Part shown: positions 34,465-46,503 of the stretch, one piece after another | Layout of the letters: every line of letters begins with the position of its first letter | Numbering within the stretch: the first letter of the stretch is position 1 | From: Cymbidium sinense | Taxonomy: Eukaryota > Streptophyta > Magnoliopsida > Asparagales > Orchidaceae | Direction of reading: 5' to 3' | Assembly (NCBI GenBank): GCA_021442155.1 | Contig: CM038214.1 | Coordinates: 140,220,040-140,284,039, forward strand | DNA: 64,000 nt | Notes under the pieces: model-generated | The model's input: the letters and a program-made list of their open reading frames with translations, nothing else | What the model was told of the DNA's origin: nothing | Database searches by the model: none | Translations under genes and position numbers: made by a program

Positions 34465-36936
34465 AACCCCTACAATAATATGTATTCTCCTACAAAGGGG
34501 TGAGTACAACCCAAATATGAATTTTACAATGCAAAAAGAGAAATACAATATAATAAATTTTGATAAAATATATCTCTCACAAATTTACCAAGCTATGCAA
34601 TTCAAAAAGTGATCTCACAACCTATAAATGACCACTTTACAACTTACTAATTTAGCAAGATAGAATGTTCACTTAATTTTGATAAAAATATTAAATAAAT
34701 ATCTTGAAGCGATCTTACTAATATGTTTATGTTATTATAATTTGTAGATTAATATAAAAATGATTTCAAAATAAATTTACAATAGTCTATTGCACAATTA
34801 ATTAAATTTCAACAAGGAATAATTTTAAGTTTAAGAGAAACTATAACTAGTATGTATATAATAGTGTAAGAAAGAATAACTTTCTACTAAACTTCCTTTT
34901 TCTTCATTATTAAACAATGAAAACAGCATGCTTTACCAAATTTCAGTAAGATAAAATTTTTAAAATAAAGGATATTAGTTGAAATAAAATGATAAGAGAT
35001 AAATTAAATAATTATTTTTTTATAAATTTTTATTTTGATAAAGAAACTTGATTTATAATAGATCTAGCATATATTCTAAAATTCCAGCAATAATTTATTT
35101 TATTTTAAATAAAATGAAGCTTTTAATTAATGCAACTAATTATAAAATACTTAAATAAAATTAGTATATGATATATTTAAGTAAACTAGTAAGATTTTAA
35201 TTAAAAAGAGAGATCTAGCAAATATGAAAATAATTTCAGCACAATAAATTAATTTGAAATGCTTAATACTTCTAAAATAGATATAAGAATAAATAATCTT
35301 TCAAATAAGACTAATGAAGAAATATTTCAAGAAACCAAAAGAAATTTATAGGAAGATAAAAATTTCAACAAGTTGAAATAAATCCTACAAACTATCACAA
35401 GAGTTTTTCACAAAAAAATTATTGAAGAAACTTTGATGTGAAAAACTTAGATTTTGATGTCCAAAGACTAATCCACCAAAAAGTATAAATTGGAAAGAAT
35501 AAATAGATGGTGAAAATAGTATGAACAACTAAAAAGGGATTAAGATCAAGAAAACAAACTCAAGTAATTTGAGAAAGCTTGCTTAGTTGAAGATGTTGAA
35601 ACTTCCAAACTAAGGATTTGATCTTACAATATTTAGAGAACACCTGGAAAGAAAAGCTAGGAAATTTTCTCTTAGATTTGTTGGAGGGATTTTGAATTTG
35701 AATGAGGAATACTTTCATGAAGAGAATGAGTGCTATGTATAAGCAAGATGATCATTTTGAATTATTTCAAAATATATATTATTCTAACATCATTTTATCA
35801 TATAATAATTTAATATTCAATAAAATTATAATTTATATTAAATAAATATTAAATTTAAACAACCAAAATTCTATTCACATGGGCAAGTAAAAAAATAATC
35901 AAATATGGCTCTTAATATATTCAAAGCATGTAGCATGCATTCATTATTAAAATCATAATGTTTGAAAAGTCATTTTAATCAAAAGGGGTCATGTAACCTA
36001 TCAAATTAAAGGAAAAAAATCCAATGAATCCGTTGGAGATGAAATCAGATATAAATTCCTTGATTATAAAATGACTTTGGCTAAAATACAAAATTCCACA
36101 TATTTTTGTTAATTTTGAAATATGACATTTAAATATTATGATATAATTTATATATAATCATACATATGTTAGTTATCATATAAGCTTAAAATTAAATTAA
36201 ATTATATAATTATATTAAGTATATAAACTAATTACACTTAATAGTCATACTTTATTATCATTTATTATTTTTGCAATTAAAATGCTACGTATGAAACATA
36301 TAATTGAATTTTAATTAGATAGAGATTTATATAAATTAACCTCAATATCCTTATTTTAAATAAATAAAAATAAAATGTTAAGTTGTGAGTAAATTGATTC
36401 ATGCCAATGAACTCATATGAATTTCTAAGATAGTTATAAATGCATATAACCTAAAAATATTGTATCTTGAGCTTCACATTATCCATTTTGATCTATCTTT
36501 CATTCTTCTATTCTAACAATTTTGTCAAACATATTGTGTGATGTATTGGATATGTAATTAGCAATTAATATATCTGGAACACATAGAACATACATTAGAA
36601 CATCAAAGCATTCGTTTGGTATCATCAAAATTGATCAGATTGAACATGAGGCTCATTAAGCTTCACATTTTCCTGCTTTCTCAAAGGAATTATGAACTGC
36701 TGCTGACTCATCCTTTTACTATTTTCAAGATTAGTTTTAGTCTTACTCTGTGTCTTTTTCTCTTATGATTTTTAGCTATTGTATTTTCTCTTTTGTTTTA
36801 TTTTGTTTTCTTAATGTACTTAGATGGCCGTCTACCTCTTTTGGCTTCTTGTTGCTCCAAGAGTAGTAGAATTTTAGAGCTTTACTCCTTTTAAGGACAT
36901 TGTATCTTTTCCTTTTATGGTAATAAAATTCTCCCA

Positions 36937-38201
36937 ACACACACAAAACCCTAAACCCTAAACCCCAACCCCAAACCCTAAACCCAAAATAGCTAAAACT
37001 AAACCTAAATTAAATCAAAATAAAATAAATAAAAAACCTAAACAAAATAAAATAAAAAATAAAATGAAGAAAGAAACTAACCTAAACTTAAGCCTAAAAA
37101 AATAAAATAAAATAAAAACTAAATATAAATAAAATAAATAAAACCTAAACTAAACTAAAAAATAAAAACATAAAATAAATAAAATAAAATAAAATAAACC
37201 TAAAATAAAAAAATAAAACTAAATAAAACCTAAACCTAATAAATAATCCTAAAATAAAACATAAAATAAATAAAAATAAAATTTAAATAAACTAAAAAAA
37301 ATCAATAAAATAAAATAAAAATAAAAATAAAATTAAAATTAAAATAAATAAAACCTAGACCCAAACCTAAAATAAACTAAACCTAAACTAAAACAAAAAC
37401 CAAACAAAATAAAATAAACTAAAAATAAACCTATTCCTAAAAAGAAAATAAAACCTAAAAATAAACCTAAAATAAAAACCTAAAACCTAAACCAAAAAAA
37501 TTAAATAAAAAACTAAACCTAAAAATAAAAAATAAAACCTAAACTAAAATAAAATAAAAATACTAAACTAAAATAAACCAAAATAAACTAAAATAAGCTA
37601 AAATTAAAATAAAATAAACTAAATAGATAAATAAAATAATAAAATAAAATAAAATAAATAAACTAATAAATAAAATAAAAAATAAATAAATAAACCAAAT
37701 TTGCTTGATTTTTTTTTTTTAAAATAAAACAAATAAACCACTGAAAACCCTGATAAAACCTAACCATGAGCCCACAAACTGACCCTAAAACCCTAAACCC
37801 CAAACCTGACCCCACAAACCCTGACCCTAGCCACAAACCACTGAGCCACTGAGCCTAACTACTAACCCTAGGCCTTGGACCCTAAACCCTGGGCCACAAA
37901 ACACTTTCCCAAACCCTAGGCCTGAGCCCTACCCTGACTAAAGCCCTAAACACAAATAACTAAACTAAATTAAATAAAACAAATAATAATAAATTCAAAA
38001 CTAAATAAAATAAAATTAGATAAAATGAAACCTAAACTAAAACTGACTATAAAATAAAATAAAATTAACTAATAAAATTAAACTAAAATAATAAAAAAAA
38101 CTTAAAGAAATAAAATAAATAAAATAACAATGAAAAATTTAAATATAAATAAACAAATAAAATAAAATAAAATAAAATAAAATAAAATAAATAAAAAGAA
38201 A

Positions 38202-38233
<32 letters not shown>

Positions 38234-38889
38234 AAATAAAATAAAATAAAATAAAATAAAAAACTAAAAACTAAAATAAAATAAATAAAAAAATAAAAAT
38301 AAATAAAGAACTAAACTAAAATAAATAAAAATAAAACCTAAACTAAACCTAAAAATAAAATAAATAAACCTAAAATAAATAAAAAAAAAATTAAAAAATA
38401 AACTAAAAAACTAAACATTAAAACCTAAAATAAAACATAAAACTAATCTAAAAAATAAAATAAAACTAAACCTAAACCTAAAATAAAAAATAAAACCTAA
38501 CTAAAATAAAATAAATTAAAATTAAAATAACTTAAACTAAACTAAAAATAAATTATAATTAAAAACCTTAACTAACATAGATAAACCTAAAATAAATAAA
38601 TTAAAATAAATAAATAAAATAAAAGAATAAACTAAAATAAATAAACTAAATAAACTAAATAAACTAAACAAACCTAAACCTACTAGTTTACTTTATTTAA
38701 CCAAAAAGTCAGGAACCCTAAACCCAAAAAAACCCTAAACCCTAAACCCTAGACCCTAAAAGCATAAACTATAAAATCCTAAACCCTAAACCCTAAACCT
38801 TAACCCCCAAAACCTAAACCTAGCTAAATAAATTAAAAAATAAACCTAAACCCAAAAACCTAATAAACTTACACCTAAATGTAAACCCT
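36937..38889 (+). repeat. CCCTAAA and AT-rich blocks, unit 3, LINE to next GRP
   Basis: Short CCCTAAA at 36937-36980; long AT-rich at 36990-37720; CCCTAAA-derived patch with CTGACCC and CCTGGGCC at 37740-37950; AT-rich at 37960-38678, including a pure AAATAAA run near 38155-38260; motif at 38679-38698; CCCTAAA at 38710-38815; GRP-upstream spacer at about 38820-38842. Confidence 0.9.
38679..38698 (+). repeat. Conserved array-junction motif
   Basis: CCTACTAGTTTACTTTATTT followed by AACCAAAAA and then CCCTAAACCC. The copy at 47176-47195 is almost identical. Confidence 0.78.
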
Positions 38890-39347
38890 AAGAATGGGCA
38901 GAACCTTGCAGAACATCATCAAGCTCAGTCTAGATCTGGCGGTGGAGGAGAAGGTAGAGGCGATTGTTATCACAGGGTGGTGGGGATCTAGAGGTGCTGG
39001 TGGATATGGTGGTGGTCAGAGCACTGGTGGTTATGGAGGCAAGAGGAGCGAGGGAGGTTAGATTTGTGGTGGTGGCAGAGGGAGAATTAGGGATATGATG
39101 GTGGATCCTACTACTCGAGAGGCCGTGGTGGTTCTGATGGGAACTGAAGAAACTAAAGAACAATCCATCTGATCTGCTGCTTATGGAACTGTCTCTTTAT
39201 AGTTATCAAGGGTTTTTTATTTGCTCTATGCATGCTCATTTATTATCTATGTCGTCGCTTGTGTCTTAGAGAACTTGGTGTGTTACTTGGTTGACGAAAT
39301 CGAAAAGAAGAAATATTGAATATGAATTTATTTTCTATTAAACAAAA
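38890..39347 (+). pseudogene. GRP7-like retro-fragment, copy G
   Basis: It begins AGAATGGGCAGAACCTTGCA, so the first glutamine (CAG) is intact, unlike copies C and D. SQSRSGGGG is nearly readable (CTCAGTCTAGATCTGGCGGT). The glycine-rich tail runs to about 39100 with frame changes. The C-terminus GYDGGSYYSRGRGGSDGN-stop-RN is readable at about 39093-39150; the penultimate-region tryptophan codon TGG has become TGA. The 3' UTR is about 45 bp shorter than in copy E (the part after CTCTTTATAG is missing) and ends TTAAACAAAAACCAAAAAC. Confidence 0.86.
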
Positions 39348-42300
39348 ACCAAAAACACTAAACCTAAAACCTAAACCTTAAACCCTAAACCATAAAGACC
39401 CTAAACCCCTAATCTAAACCACTCCTAAACCTAAACCCTTCCTTCACTATCATCCTCTCTCTACCATCATCTAAACTAAACCATCTTAAATCCTAAACCA
39501 CAACTAAATCTGACCTAAACTTTATATGCAACCTCCCTAAACCAAATAAACCTAAACCCTAAACTAACCCTAAACCTAAACCACTAAACCTCCAGGCCCC
39601 ACCCTAAACCCACCTTAAACCTGATCCTAAACTGACCTTAAACCCTAAACTAAAACCCCAACCTAAATCATAAACCTCCTACAACCTAAACCTAAATTTA
39701 AAAGAATAAAAAAAATTGAGTAAAATAAATAAAATGGGGCTTAAACCTAAACCTAAAAATAATAAAATAAACTAATAAAATAAACTAAAATAAGATAAAT
39801 AAAACCTAAACTATACAAAAAAATAAAATAATAATAATCTAAATAAAATAAAACTAAATGTAAAATAAATAGGCATAAAATAAAATAAAACCCTACCTTA
39901 TCAGCCTAACAAATCTACTGGGACTGAGCCCTGGGCTTGCACCATAAACACTCTAAACTCTCATAACACACAGGCCACTAAACCTGGAGTTCTCAGGTAA
40001 AGGCTCTAAACCTAAAACCTAAACCCACACCTAAATCACTGACCTGGCTAAACTAATGATCACCCACTACTCTGAGCCCTCCCCACAACTGGTACTCCCC
40101 AAACCTAAACACTAAACTAGGCTAAACTAAACCCACTAAACCCCACTGAGCCTGGGCTCTAAACCTATATGGGCCCTAAAAGCCTAAACCACCACCTAAA
40201 ACCAAACCTGAGGCCTAAACCTAAATAAATCCTAAGAATAAAATAAATAAAAAAACCAAAACCTAAATAAAATATAAAATATAATAAAATATAATCCTAA
40301 ATTAAAAAACTAAAATAAAACTTAAAAATAATATAAAATAAATTAATAAAAATAAATGAAAATATAATAAATAAAGCCTAAACTAAACTAAAAAATAAAA
40401 TAAACCTAAGATAAAGCTTAAATAAAATAAAATTAAATAAATAAAATAAACTAAATAAAATAAAATAAATAACCATAAACCCTAAATGCTAAACCTTAAA
40501 TCCTGAACCATAAACACTAAACTCTAAGGCCTAAACCCTAAACCTACAACCCTAAACTCTAAACCTACAACCCTAAACCCTAAACCTCAAACCCTTAAAA
40601 ACCATAAACCATAAATCTTAAACCCTAAACTTTAAACCAAGAACACAAAATACCTAAACCATGAAACCACTCAACCAGGCCTAAATCCATAAACCTAAAC
40701 CCTAAACTCTAAATCCTAAACCCTTGGTAGGCCCTAAACTGTGACCCACAAATCATAAACCCTAAACCTAAATCATAAACCTAAATCTCAACCATAAACA
40801 CTGAATTCTAGGCTAAACTAACCAATCCACTTCAAACCTAAACTCTCTACTTTCCACTACATACCTGCCTGCACTCACTAACCTAAATCTATACTTGTAA
40901 ACACTAAACCCTGGACCTAAACTCTAAACTCCCTAAACTGAGCCTCACCTGACACTGACTAAACCCACACAGGTTCTGATTCTTTCCCTAAAATAAACCA
41001 AAACCCAAACCCTACCTTGCCAGTCAAGGACCCTAAACTAACCCCCCAAAACCTAAACCCCATACATTACCCTAAGTTTAAAGGCCCTGAGCTTAAACCA
41101 GGCCTAAAACTCCCAGACCCTAAATCTTAAACTTAACCATATAAACTATAAAATTATGGTACCATACCCCTAAACCCTAACTACCTAAACCTAAACTAAA
41201 TAAAACCTAAATAAAATAAAAAAAAAATAAAATAAAATCCTAAACACCTAAACCTAAACCTAAACAAATAAAATAAACTATATAAACATAAAAAAAATAA
41301 ACTAAACTTAAAATAAAAAAATAAATAAACCTAAAATAAAATAAAATAAATGCTAAATAAAACCTAAACCAAAAAATAAACCTAAAATAAACATAAGAAA
41401 TAAAAATAAATCTAAAACTAAACTAAAATAAAATTAAATTAACAAAATAAGATAAACCTAAAGCTGGACTAAACTATAAAAAATAAACCTAAAATAAACC
41501 TAAAATAAAACCTAAACCTAAACCTAAAAAAATAAAATAAAACCTAAACCTAAAAAAAATAAAAAATAAACCAAAAACCTAGGAAGCAAAATCAAAATAA
41601 AACTAAAATAAAAGTAAACATATACCTAAACTTAAAATAAACTATTGAAAAACTTACAAACCCTAAACTAACTTAAACCCAAAACTTACTAAATAAACCC
41701 TAAACCCTAAACCCTCCATAAAAACCCACTAAAACCCGACCCAAAATAAAAAAATAAAAAATACTAAAAAATAAAAGTAAACTTAAACTAAACAAAACCT
41801 AAAAAAAATAAATAAATCAAACCAACCAAAAATAAAATAAAATAAAATAATAAAATAAAAAAAGAATATAAACTAAAACTTAAACCTAAACCTAAACATA
41901 AACTAAAGAAAAAAATAAAAAAATCTAAACTAAAATAAAATCAAAAAACTTAAACTAAACAAAACTTAAAAATAAAACTAAACAATCAAAAAAATATTTA
42001 AAATAAAATAAAATAAAAAAACTTATTAATTAAACCCAAAAAATAAACCTAAAAAACCTAAATAAAATATCCTAAACTCTAAACTAAAAAAACCTTAACA
42101 TAAAATAAAATAAAATAAACCTAAACTACCTAAATGCTAAACTAAATAAACCTAAACTAAATAAACCTAAACCAAAACTAAATAAAATAAAACTAAAATA
42201 ATTCAAACCTAAAATAAAATATAAAACCTAAAAAATAAAACCTAAAACCTAAAAAAAAAACCTAAACCTAAAATAAAAAAATAAAAAATAAACTAATAAA

Positions 42301-43825
42301 CCTAAACTAAAAATACTAAAGCTAAAATCAACTAAAAAAAATAACTAAAATAATAAATAAAATAAATAAAAATTAAATAAATAAAATATAAATAAATAAA
42401 TAAACTAAAATAAATAAAAATAAACTAAATAAACCTAAATCTTCTGGTTTGTATTAAAAAAATAAAATAATAAACCTATCCTAAAACCCCAGACCTAACT
42501 CTAAACTCTCTCTAATCTTTAACTAAAAAACCTACTACCCACTAAACCTAAACCACTAAACCTAAACTGACCTAATCTCACTATCACTCCCAAACTGCAG
42601 GCTTAACCTTAAAACCCCCACCACAACACTACCTAAACTAAGCTAAACTACTAACCTAGTGACATCCAGGCTCCTGGTAAACCTGTAATCTTAAACCCCA
42701 AAGCTTTAGAACCTAAAACACCACCTACCACTACCTGGACCCTGGGCTACCTGGGCCCTATCATCTGACCCTGAAACCCTATTGGAGCCCTAAATCATAT
42801 GCTAAATCTCAAAACCCTAAACCTAAACTCAACCTGAGGCCTAAACAGGCCTAAACCTGAAACTGGGCCCTAAACTCTAAACTAACTGCTAAACCTAAAC
42901 TACACTAAACCCTACACTAAACCTCTAAACTAAAAAAAACAAACACTTAAAACCCTAAATACTAAAATAAAATACTAAACTTAAACTAATAAGATAAATA
43001 AATAACATAAACTAAAATAAAATAAATAAAATAAAATAAAAGAAACTAAAATAAATAAAATAAAAAATAATAAAATATAAACTAAACTAACTAAATTAAA
43101 ACTAAATAAATAAACTAAATAAATAAAACCAAATAAATAAACTAAATAATAAACCTAAACCTAAAAAACCTAAAATCTAAACCTAACTAAAATAAATAAA
43201 TAAAACCTAAACATAAATAAAATATATAAACCAAACTAAATAAACCTAAACCTAAACTAAACCAAAACCTAAAAAAATAAAATAAACTAAAACCTAAACC
43301 TAAACCTAAACTATAAAAAATAAACTAAATGAATAAACTAAAACCTAAACCTAAATAAAAGTAAAACAAAATTTAAAAACTAAACTAAAACTAAACTAAA
43401 ATAAAAAATAAAACTTAAAGAAACTAAACTAAAAATAAAATAAATTAAAATAAAAATAAATAAACCTAAAATAAACTAATTAAACTAAAATAAATAAAAT
43501 AAATAAAAAAAAACCTAAATACATAAACCTAAACTAAGCTAAATAAATTAAATAAACAAAAATAAAATAAACCTAAACTAAACTAATAATAAACTAAAGT
43601 AAATAAAAAACTTAAAATAAACTAAAATAAATAAACTAAAACTAAACCTAAAATAAATAATAAATAAAAATAAATAAAAAATAAACTAAACTAAATTAAA
43701 CTAAACTAAATTAAAAAATAAACTAAATAAAACCTAAACCAAAAGTTAACTAAATAAAATAAATAAATAAATTAAATAAACCTAAACCTAAACCCAAACC
43801 AAACCCTAAACTAAACCCAAAAAAA
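39348..43825 (+). repeat. Long mixed array: CCCTAAA variants and AT-rich blocks, no LINE 3' piece
   Basis: CCCTAAA-like DNA lies at 39348-39700, 39890-40230, 40480-41180, 41640-41730 and 42470-42950, much of it with CCTGGGCC, CTGAGCC and CACTGAC variants. AT-rich blocks lie at 39700-39890, 40230-40480, 41180-41640, 41740-42440 and 42950-43790. A weak junction motif is at 42441-42455. The last AT-rich block, made of short CTAAA/ATAAA units, resembles 56600-57480, and both sit in front of a LINE 5' end. No gene visible. Confidence 0.85.
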
Positions 43826-43869
43826 CCCCTCCTCCCGCTTTCTCTCTCTTTTAGTTTCCTCTTGGTGGC

Positions 43870-45464
43870 ATGCCCCCGATTGTGGATCTCTACTATTTTC
43901 GCTTTAGTTCGTCCGATTCCAAAGGTTGTTCGGCACCTGGCCGATTACATAATGCTCCATCCTTAATCCAAGTTATTGTGGTGAGTTCATTTCCTAGGCT
44001 CCTCACCTCAACTTCAACTAGGGCATTTGAGGTTGGCTACAAACTCGACAAAATAATTTTAGGATGTGTTCTCTGGTAAGGCTTCTTCATTTATTGCATC
44101 GGTTAATCTTATCTTGACTTCTGTTCATGGTTTGTCAGCCGTAAGGTGCTATGATATGGATGTTGAAATGTTGGCGAAACCATTTGAATTCTCTCTAATC
44201 AAAAATTTACTTTGCATCGCCAAATTTTGGATAAGATCCACACCTTTTTTTCATAATCTTAAGCTTATCAGTGTTTTCTCGATTGGCCTTATTGACCCCC
44301 CGACGTATTATGATTCAACTTTCTAATGATTTGGATTATTCTCGAGTTTTTTTGCATCATTCTTACTTTATTCTTAATTGTCAAATGCACTGATTAAAGT
44401 TATCTCCCTTTTTTGACATTAAGGAGGAATCTCCTATTGTCCCTGTGTGGTTATCTCTTCCTAATTTGTGCATTCATTTTCTTACACATAATGTGCTTTT
44501 TTCTGTTGGGGCTCTTCTTGGTCACCTTTTGTCGACCAAGCGTGATCTCGACTTATATGTTAGATTCTAATGAAATTAGACATAACTAAAAAATACCCCA
44601 AGGAAGTTTGGATTGGACGGGTATTCGCAAAAGGTTGAATTGGAGAATCTTCCAGTTTTTTGTTCTCACTATAAAATTCAGGGTCATAATAACTCGGATT
44701 GATTTATTCTCCAACCTCATTTTAAAAATCAAAATCCTCTCAAGGAAAATCTGGTTCCTAGTAAAAAGCTGATCCCCACATATGTTCAAAAATCTGCCTC
44801 AGATCCTAAGAATGGTATGAAAGCTACTATTGAGCCTAATTGCATGAATTTTGGGATTATCCCTATTGAACATGTTTTGGATCCTACGATATTAGGTTTG
44901 GCTGATTTTCAGAATTTGAAGGATGAGCTACCTCTTACCTCTTCTTTAAAATTGAATTTTTCTAATACGGAGAATAATACTTTTTCTAAGTTATTGGATG
45001 ATGATTATGTTTCCTCTAATTCTATCCCTGCTTCTATGCCAGTTTTGATCGACGAAAATGAAAATTCCAATGAAGATTTAAACGATGTCGATCATGCTAA
45101 AAATGTTTCTAATCTAGATTTAACTGTTTGTGCTTTAAATGGTTCTAAGTTATCACTGTCTCACATTTCTAATCTTAATATTAATGTAAATCCTACTTTT
45201 CAACTTAATTTGTATTTATTAAAGGGTGAACTTCTCTCTAAACACTTGGAGAACTCTCCTGAATTGGTGACCAATGTTACTAAATCTTACTCGTATGATG
45301 ATTCTAGGGAAAAAGGAAATTATTTTCAAACTTATGATTCTAAAAAGAAAAAAGTATTAAAAATTACCCTCCCAAACAATGCAAAAAATCTATATTTGCT
45401 ACTCGCTCTCACTCATCTCTCAGTTAACCTTTGCTTTTGCCTTTTTTGTTTTCATTACATTTAA
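43870..45464 (+). pseudogene. LINE ORF1 (nucleic-acid-binding protein), decayed
   Basis: ORF1 of plant L1 elements binds the element RNA. Readable blocks are: FSGKASSFIASVNLILTSVH (44068 onward), DMDVEMLAKPFEFSLIKNL (about 44154-44212), and the zinc-knuckle region VELENLPVFCSHYKIQGHNN (44635-44694). There the second knuckle Cys has become Tyr, and the last Cys is now a TGA, so the CCHC motif is lost. The C-terminal part is open from 44817 to 45464, 215 codons rich in Asn, Ser and Leu. The likely start ATG is GTG here (44000 region, GTGGTGAGTTCATTTCC). Its stop (45462-45464) overlaps the expected start of ORF2 by eight bases. Confidence 0.8.
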
Positions 45465-46503
45465 TTTTCTTATTTTGACTGTTAGAGGCATTAGTACCCA
45501 ATCTATTCGTAATCATATTAAAAATATTTATTGCATTCCTAATATTTCTTTACTTATTATTTTGGAACCTCTCATTCATGCTAATAGAATTAGCCATGTT
45601 GTTAGAATGATCGGCTTTAATAAATTTTATTCTAATGTTAGTAATAAGATCTTGTGTTTTCAGAATAATTTTATTAAGGTTTCTATTACTGATGATTTTC
45701 AACAAGATGTTAATGTTCAAATCTCTTATGGTGACTATTGTGTTTTAGGCTCCTTTGTTTATGCTTCTTACTATAGATATGGTCGTAATCTCCTTTGGGA
45801 TAATTTGAGGAACATTGCTATCTCTGTCAACAAACCTTGGATTGTGGGGAGTGATTTCAACAATATTTTATTTTCTTTTGAACGGAGTGGTGGTTGCTCT
45901 CCCAATATTCATTCCATGGAAGAATTTTCCAATATGATCCTTGGTTATAGTTTGGTTGATATTGGCTTTAAGGGCTCTAACTACACTTAGGAAAACTCTA
46001 GACTTTGGCAAAGGTTGGACAAGATTCTTTTTAATACTCATTGGATTACCCAATGGCCTACTACTTCTGTTGATCACTTAAGCATAACCTTGTCTGATCA
46101 TGCTCCTCTTCTGGTTTCTGTCATAAATAATTCTAATATATTAAAAAACTACTCTCCTTTTAGATTTCAGAACATGTGGATTCAACATATTGATTTCTTT
46201 GATGTTGTAGCTAAGAATTGGAAAGCCCCTTTACATCCTAATAACTTAATTATGGTGATGAATAGACTATGGTTTAAACTTAAATGACTTAAACAAAATT
46301 TGGGTTGGAGACTTACTAAAACTAAATTTTGGGTTAGAGACTAAACAAGCATTATTTTAAAAATATTTTTGCTAATATTGAAGACATGGAAAATTTGGTT
46401 TGTGACCTTGAAGTGTCAATTATGTCTGACCCCTCAAAGCTTACTGATTTGACAAAAGTGAATGATAAGCTTGCCAATTTCCAAAACATGGAAGATACTT
46501 ACT
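45457..46503 (+). pseudogene. LINE ORF2 N-terminus: apurinic-type endonuclease, one stop from open
   Basis: The endonuclease nicks target DNA for reverse transcription. The ORF2 start ATG is changed to ACA (45457-45459), and the first motif WNVRGI reads LTVRGI. Then ILEPLIHANRISHVVRMIGF, GDY, WIVGSDFNNIL (family GDFN; Gly to Ser), FERSGG, MEEFSNMILGYSLVDIGFKG and SNYT are all present in one frame to 45987. A TAG (45988-45990) replaces the tryptophan of YTW. The frame then continues RLWQRLDKILFNTHW and ends the domain with ITLSDHAPLLVSV, keeping the catalytic SDH. The frame is lost soon after 46287. It is the best-preserved endonuclease in the window. Confidence 0.87.

Larger units (their letters stand above)
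34153..36638 (+). mobile_element. Unclassified 2.5-kb insertion in a LINE 3' UTR
   Basis: It differs from everything around it: AT-rich but without telomere-like units, and flanked by imperfect 10-bp direct repeats (ATTGAGCACG at 34143-34152, ATTGAACATG at 36639-36648), which look like a target-site duplication. It starts GTGAGTCACTATAGCACTAA and contains GAGGGAGGGGTGGGGTGAAT near the left end. A TTTTTATGTGGTTCAGCC stretch and two short palindromes follow. No open frame longer than about 64 codons and no recognised protein. This type of left end (GAGGGGGGTGAAT) is, to my recollection, common in plant genomes in non-coding dispersed repeats, but I cannot assign a superfamily. The 9-10 bp duplication would fit a Mutator-like non-autonomous element; terminal inverted repeats are not evident. 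Confidence 0.6.
32763..36936 (+). mobile_element. LINE 3' UTR fragment, unit 3, split by a 2.5-kb insertion
   Basis: The first part (32763-34152) shares the CTTATTTT start and many words with 27168-28340. The second part (36649-36936) has TTTCTCAAAGGAATTATGAAC, TAGAATTTTAGAGCTTTACT, AAGGACATTGTA and GGTAATAAAATTC before meeting CCCTAAACCC. Between them lies unrelated DNA. Compared with unit 2, about 150 bp around the insertion point are also missing or changed. No ORF2 sequence. Confidence 0.8.
18721..38889 (+). repeat. Higher-order composite repeat, three units of about 6 kb
   Basis: GRP fragments start at 18721, 24530, 30643 and 38890, giving spacings of 5809, 6113 and 8247 bp; the last becomes about 5760 once the 2486-bp insertion at 34153-36638 is removed. 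LINE 3' pieces start at 21178, 27168 and 32763, so the GRP-to-LINE distances are 2457, 2638 and 2120 bp. Within each unit the order is GRP, CCCTAAA, AT-rich, junction motif, CCCTAAA, AT-rich, junction motif, CCCTAAA, LINE 3' end, CCCTAAA, AT-rich, CCCTAAA. The shared order, spacing and internal junctions indicate duplication of one long unit rather than repeated independent insertion. Confidence 0.8.
43826..46503 (+). mobile_element. LINE 5' half: 5' UTR, ORF1 and endonuclease; 3' end missing
   Basis: A CT-rich 5' UTR (CCTCCTCCCGCTTTCTCTC) starts at about 43826. ORF1 and the ORF2 endonuclease follow and match 57485-60003 of the right-end LINE closely. At 46503, within ORF2 (GAAGATACTTAC), the element stops and AT-rich satellite begins, with no 3' UTR or A-tail. 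A LINE that keeps its 5' end but lacks its 3' end cannot arise by normal LINE insertion, so it was cut later by rearrangement. A short internal duplication repeats TTGGGTT.GAGACT at 46291-46345. Confidence 0.88.

Noticed and set aside
34153..36638. An LTR retrotransposon, because TTGGTATCATC near 36615 resembles a tRNA-Met primer-binding site
   Set aside because: Only the first eight or so bases fit, the expected LTR end and a matching second LTR were not found, and no gag or pol sequence is present.
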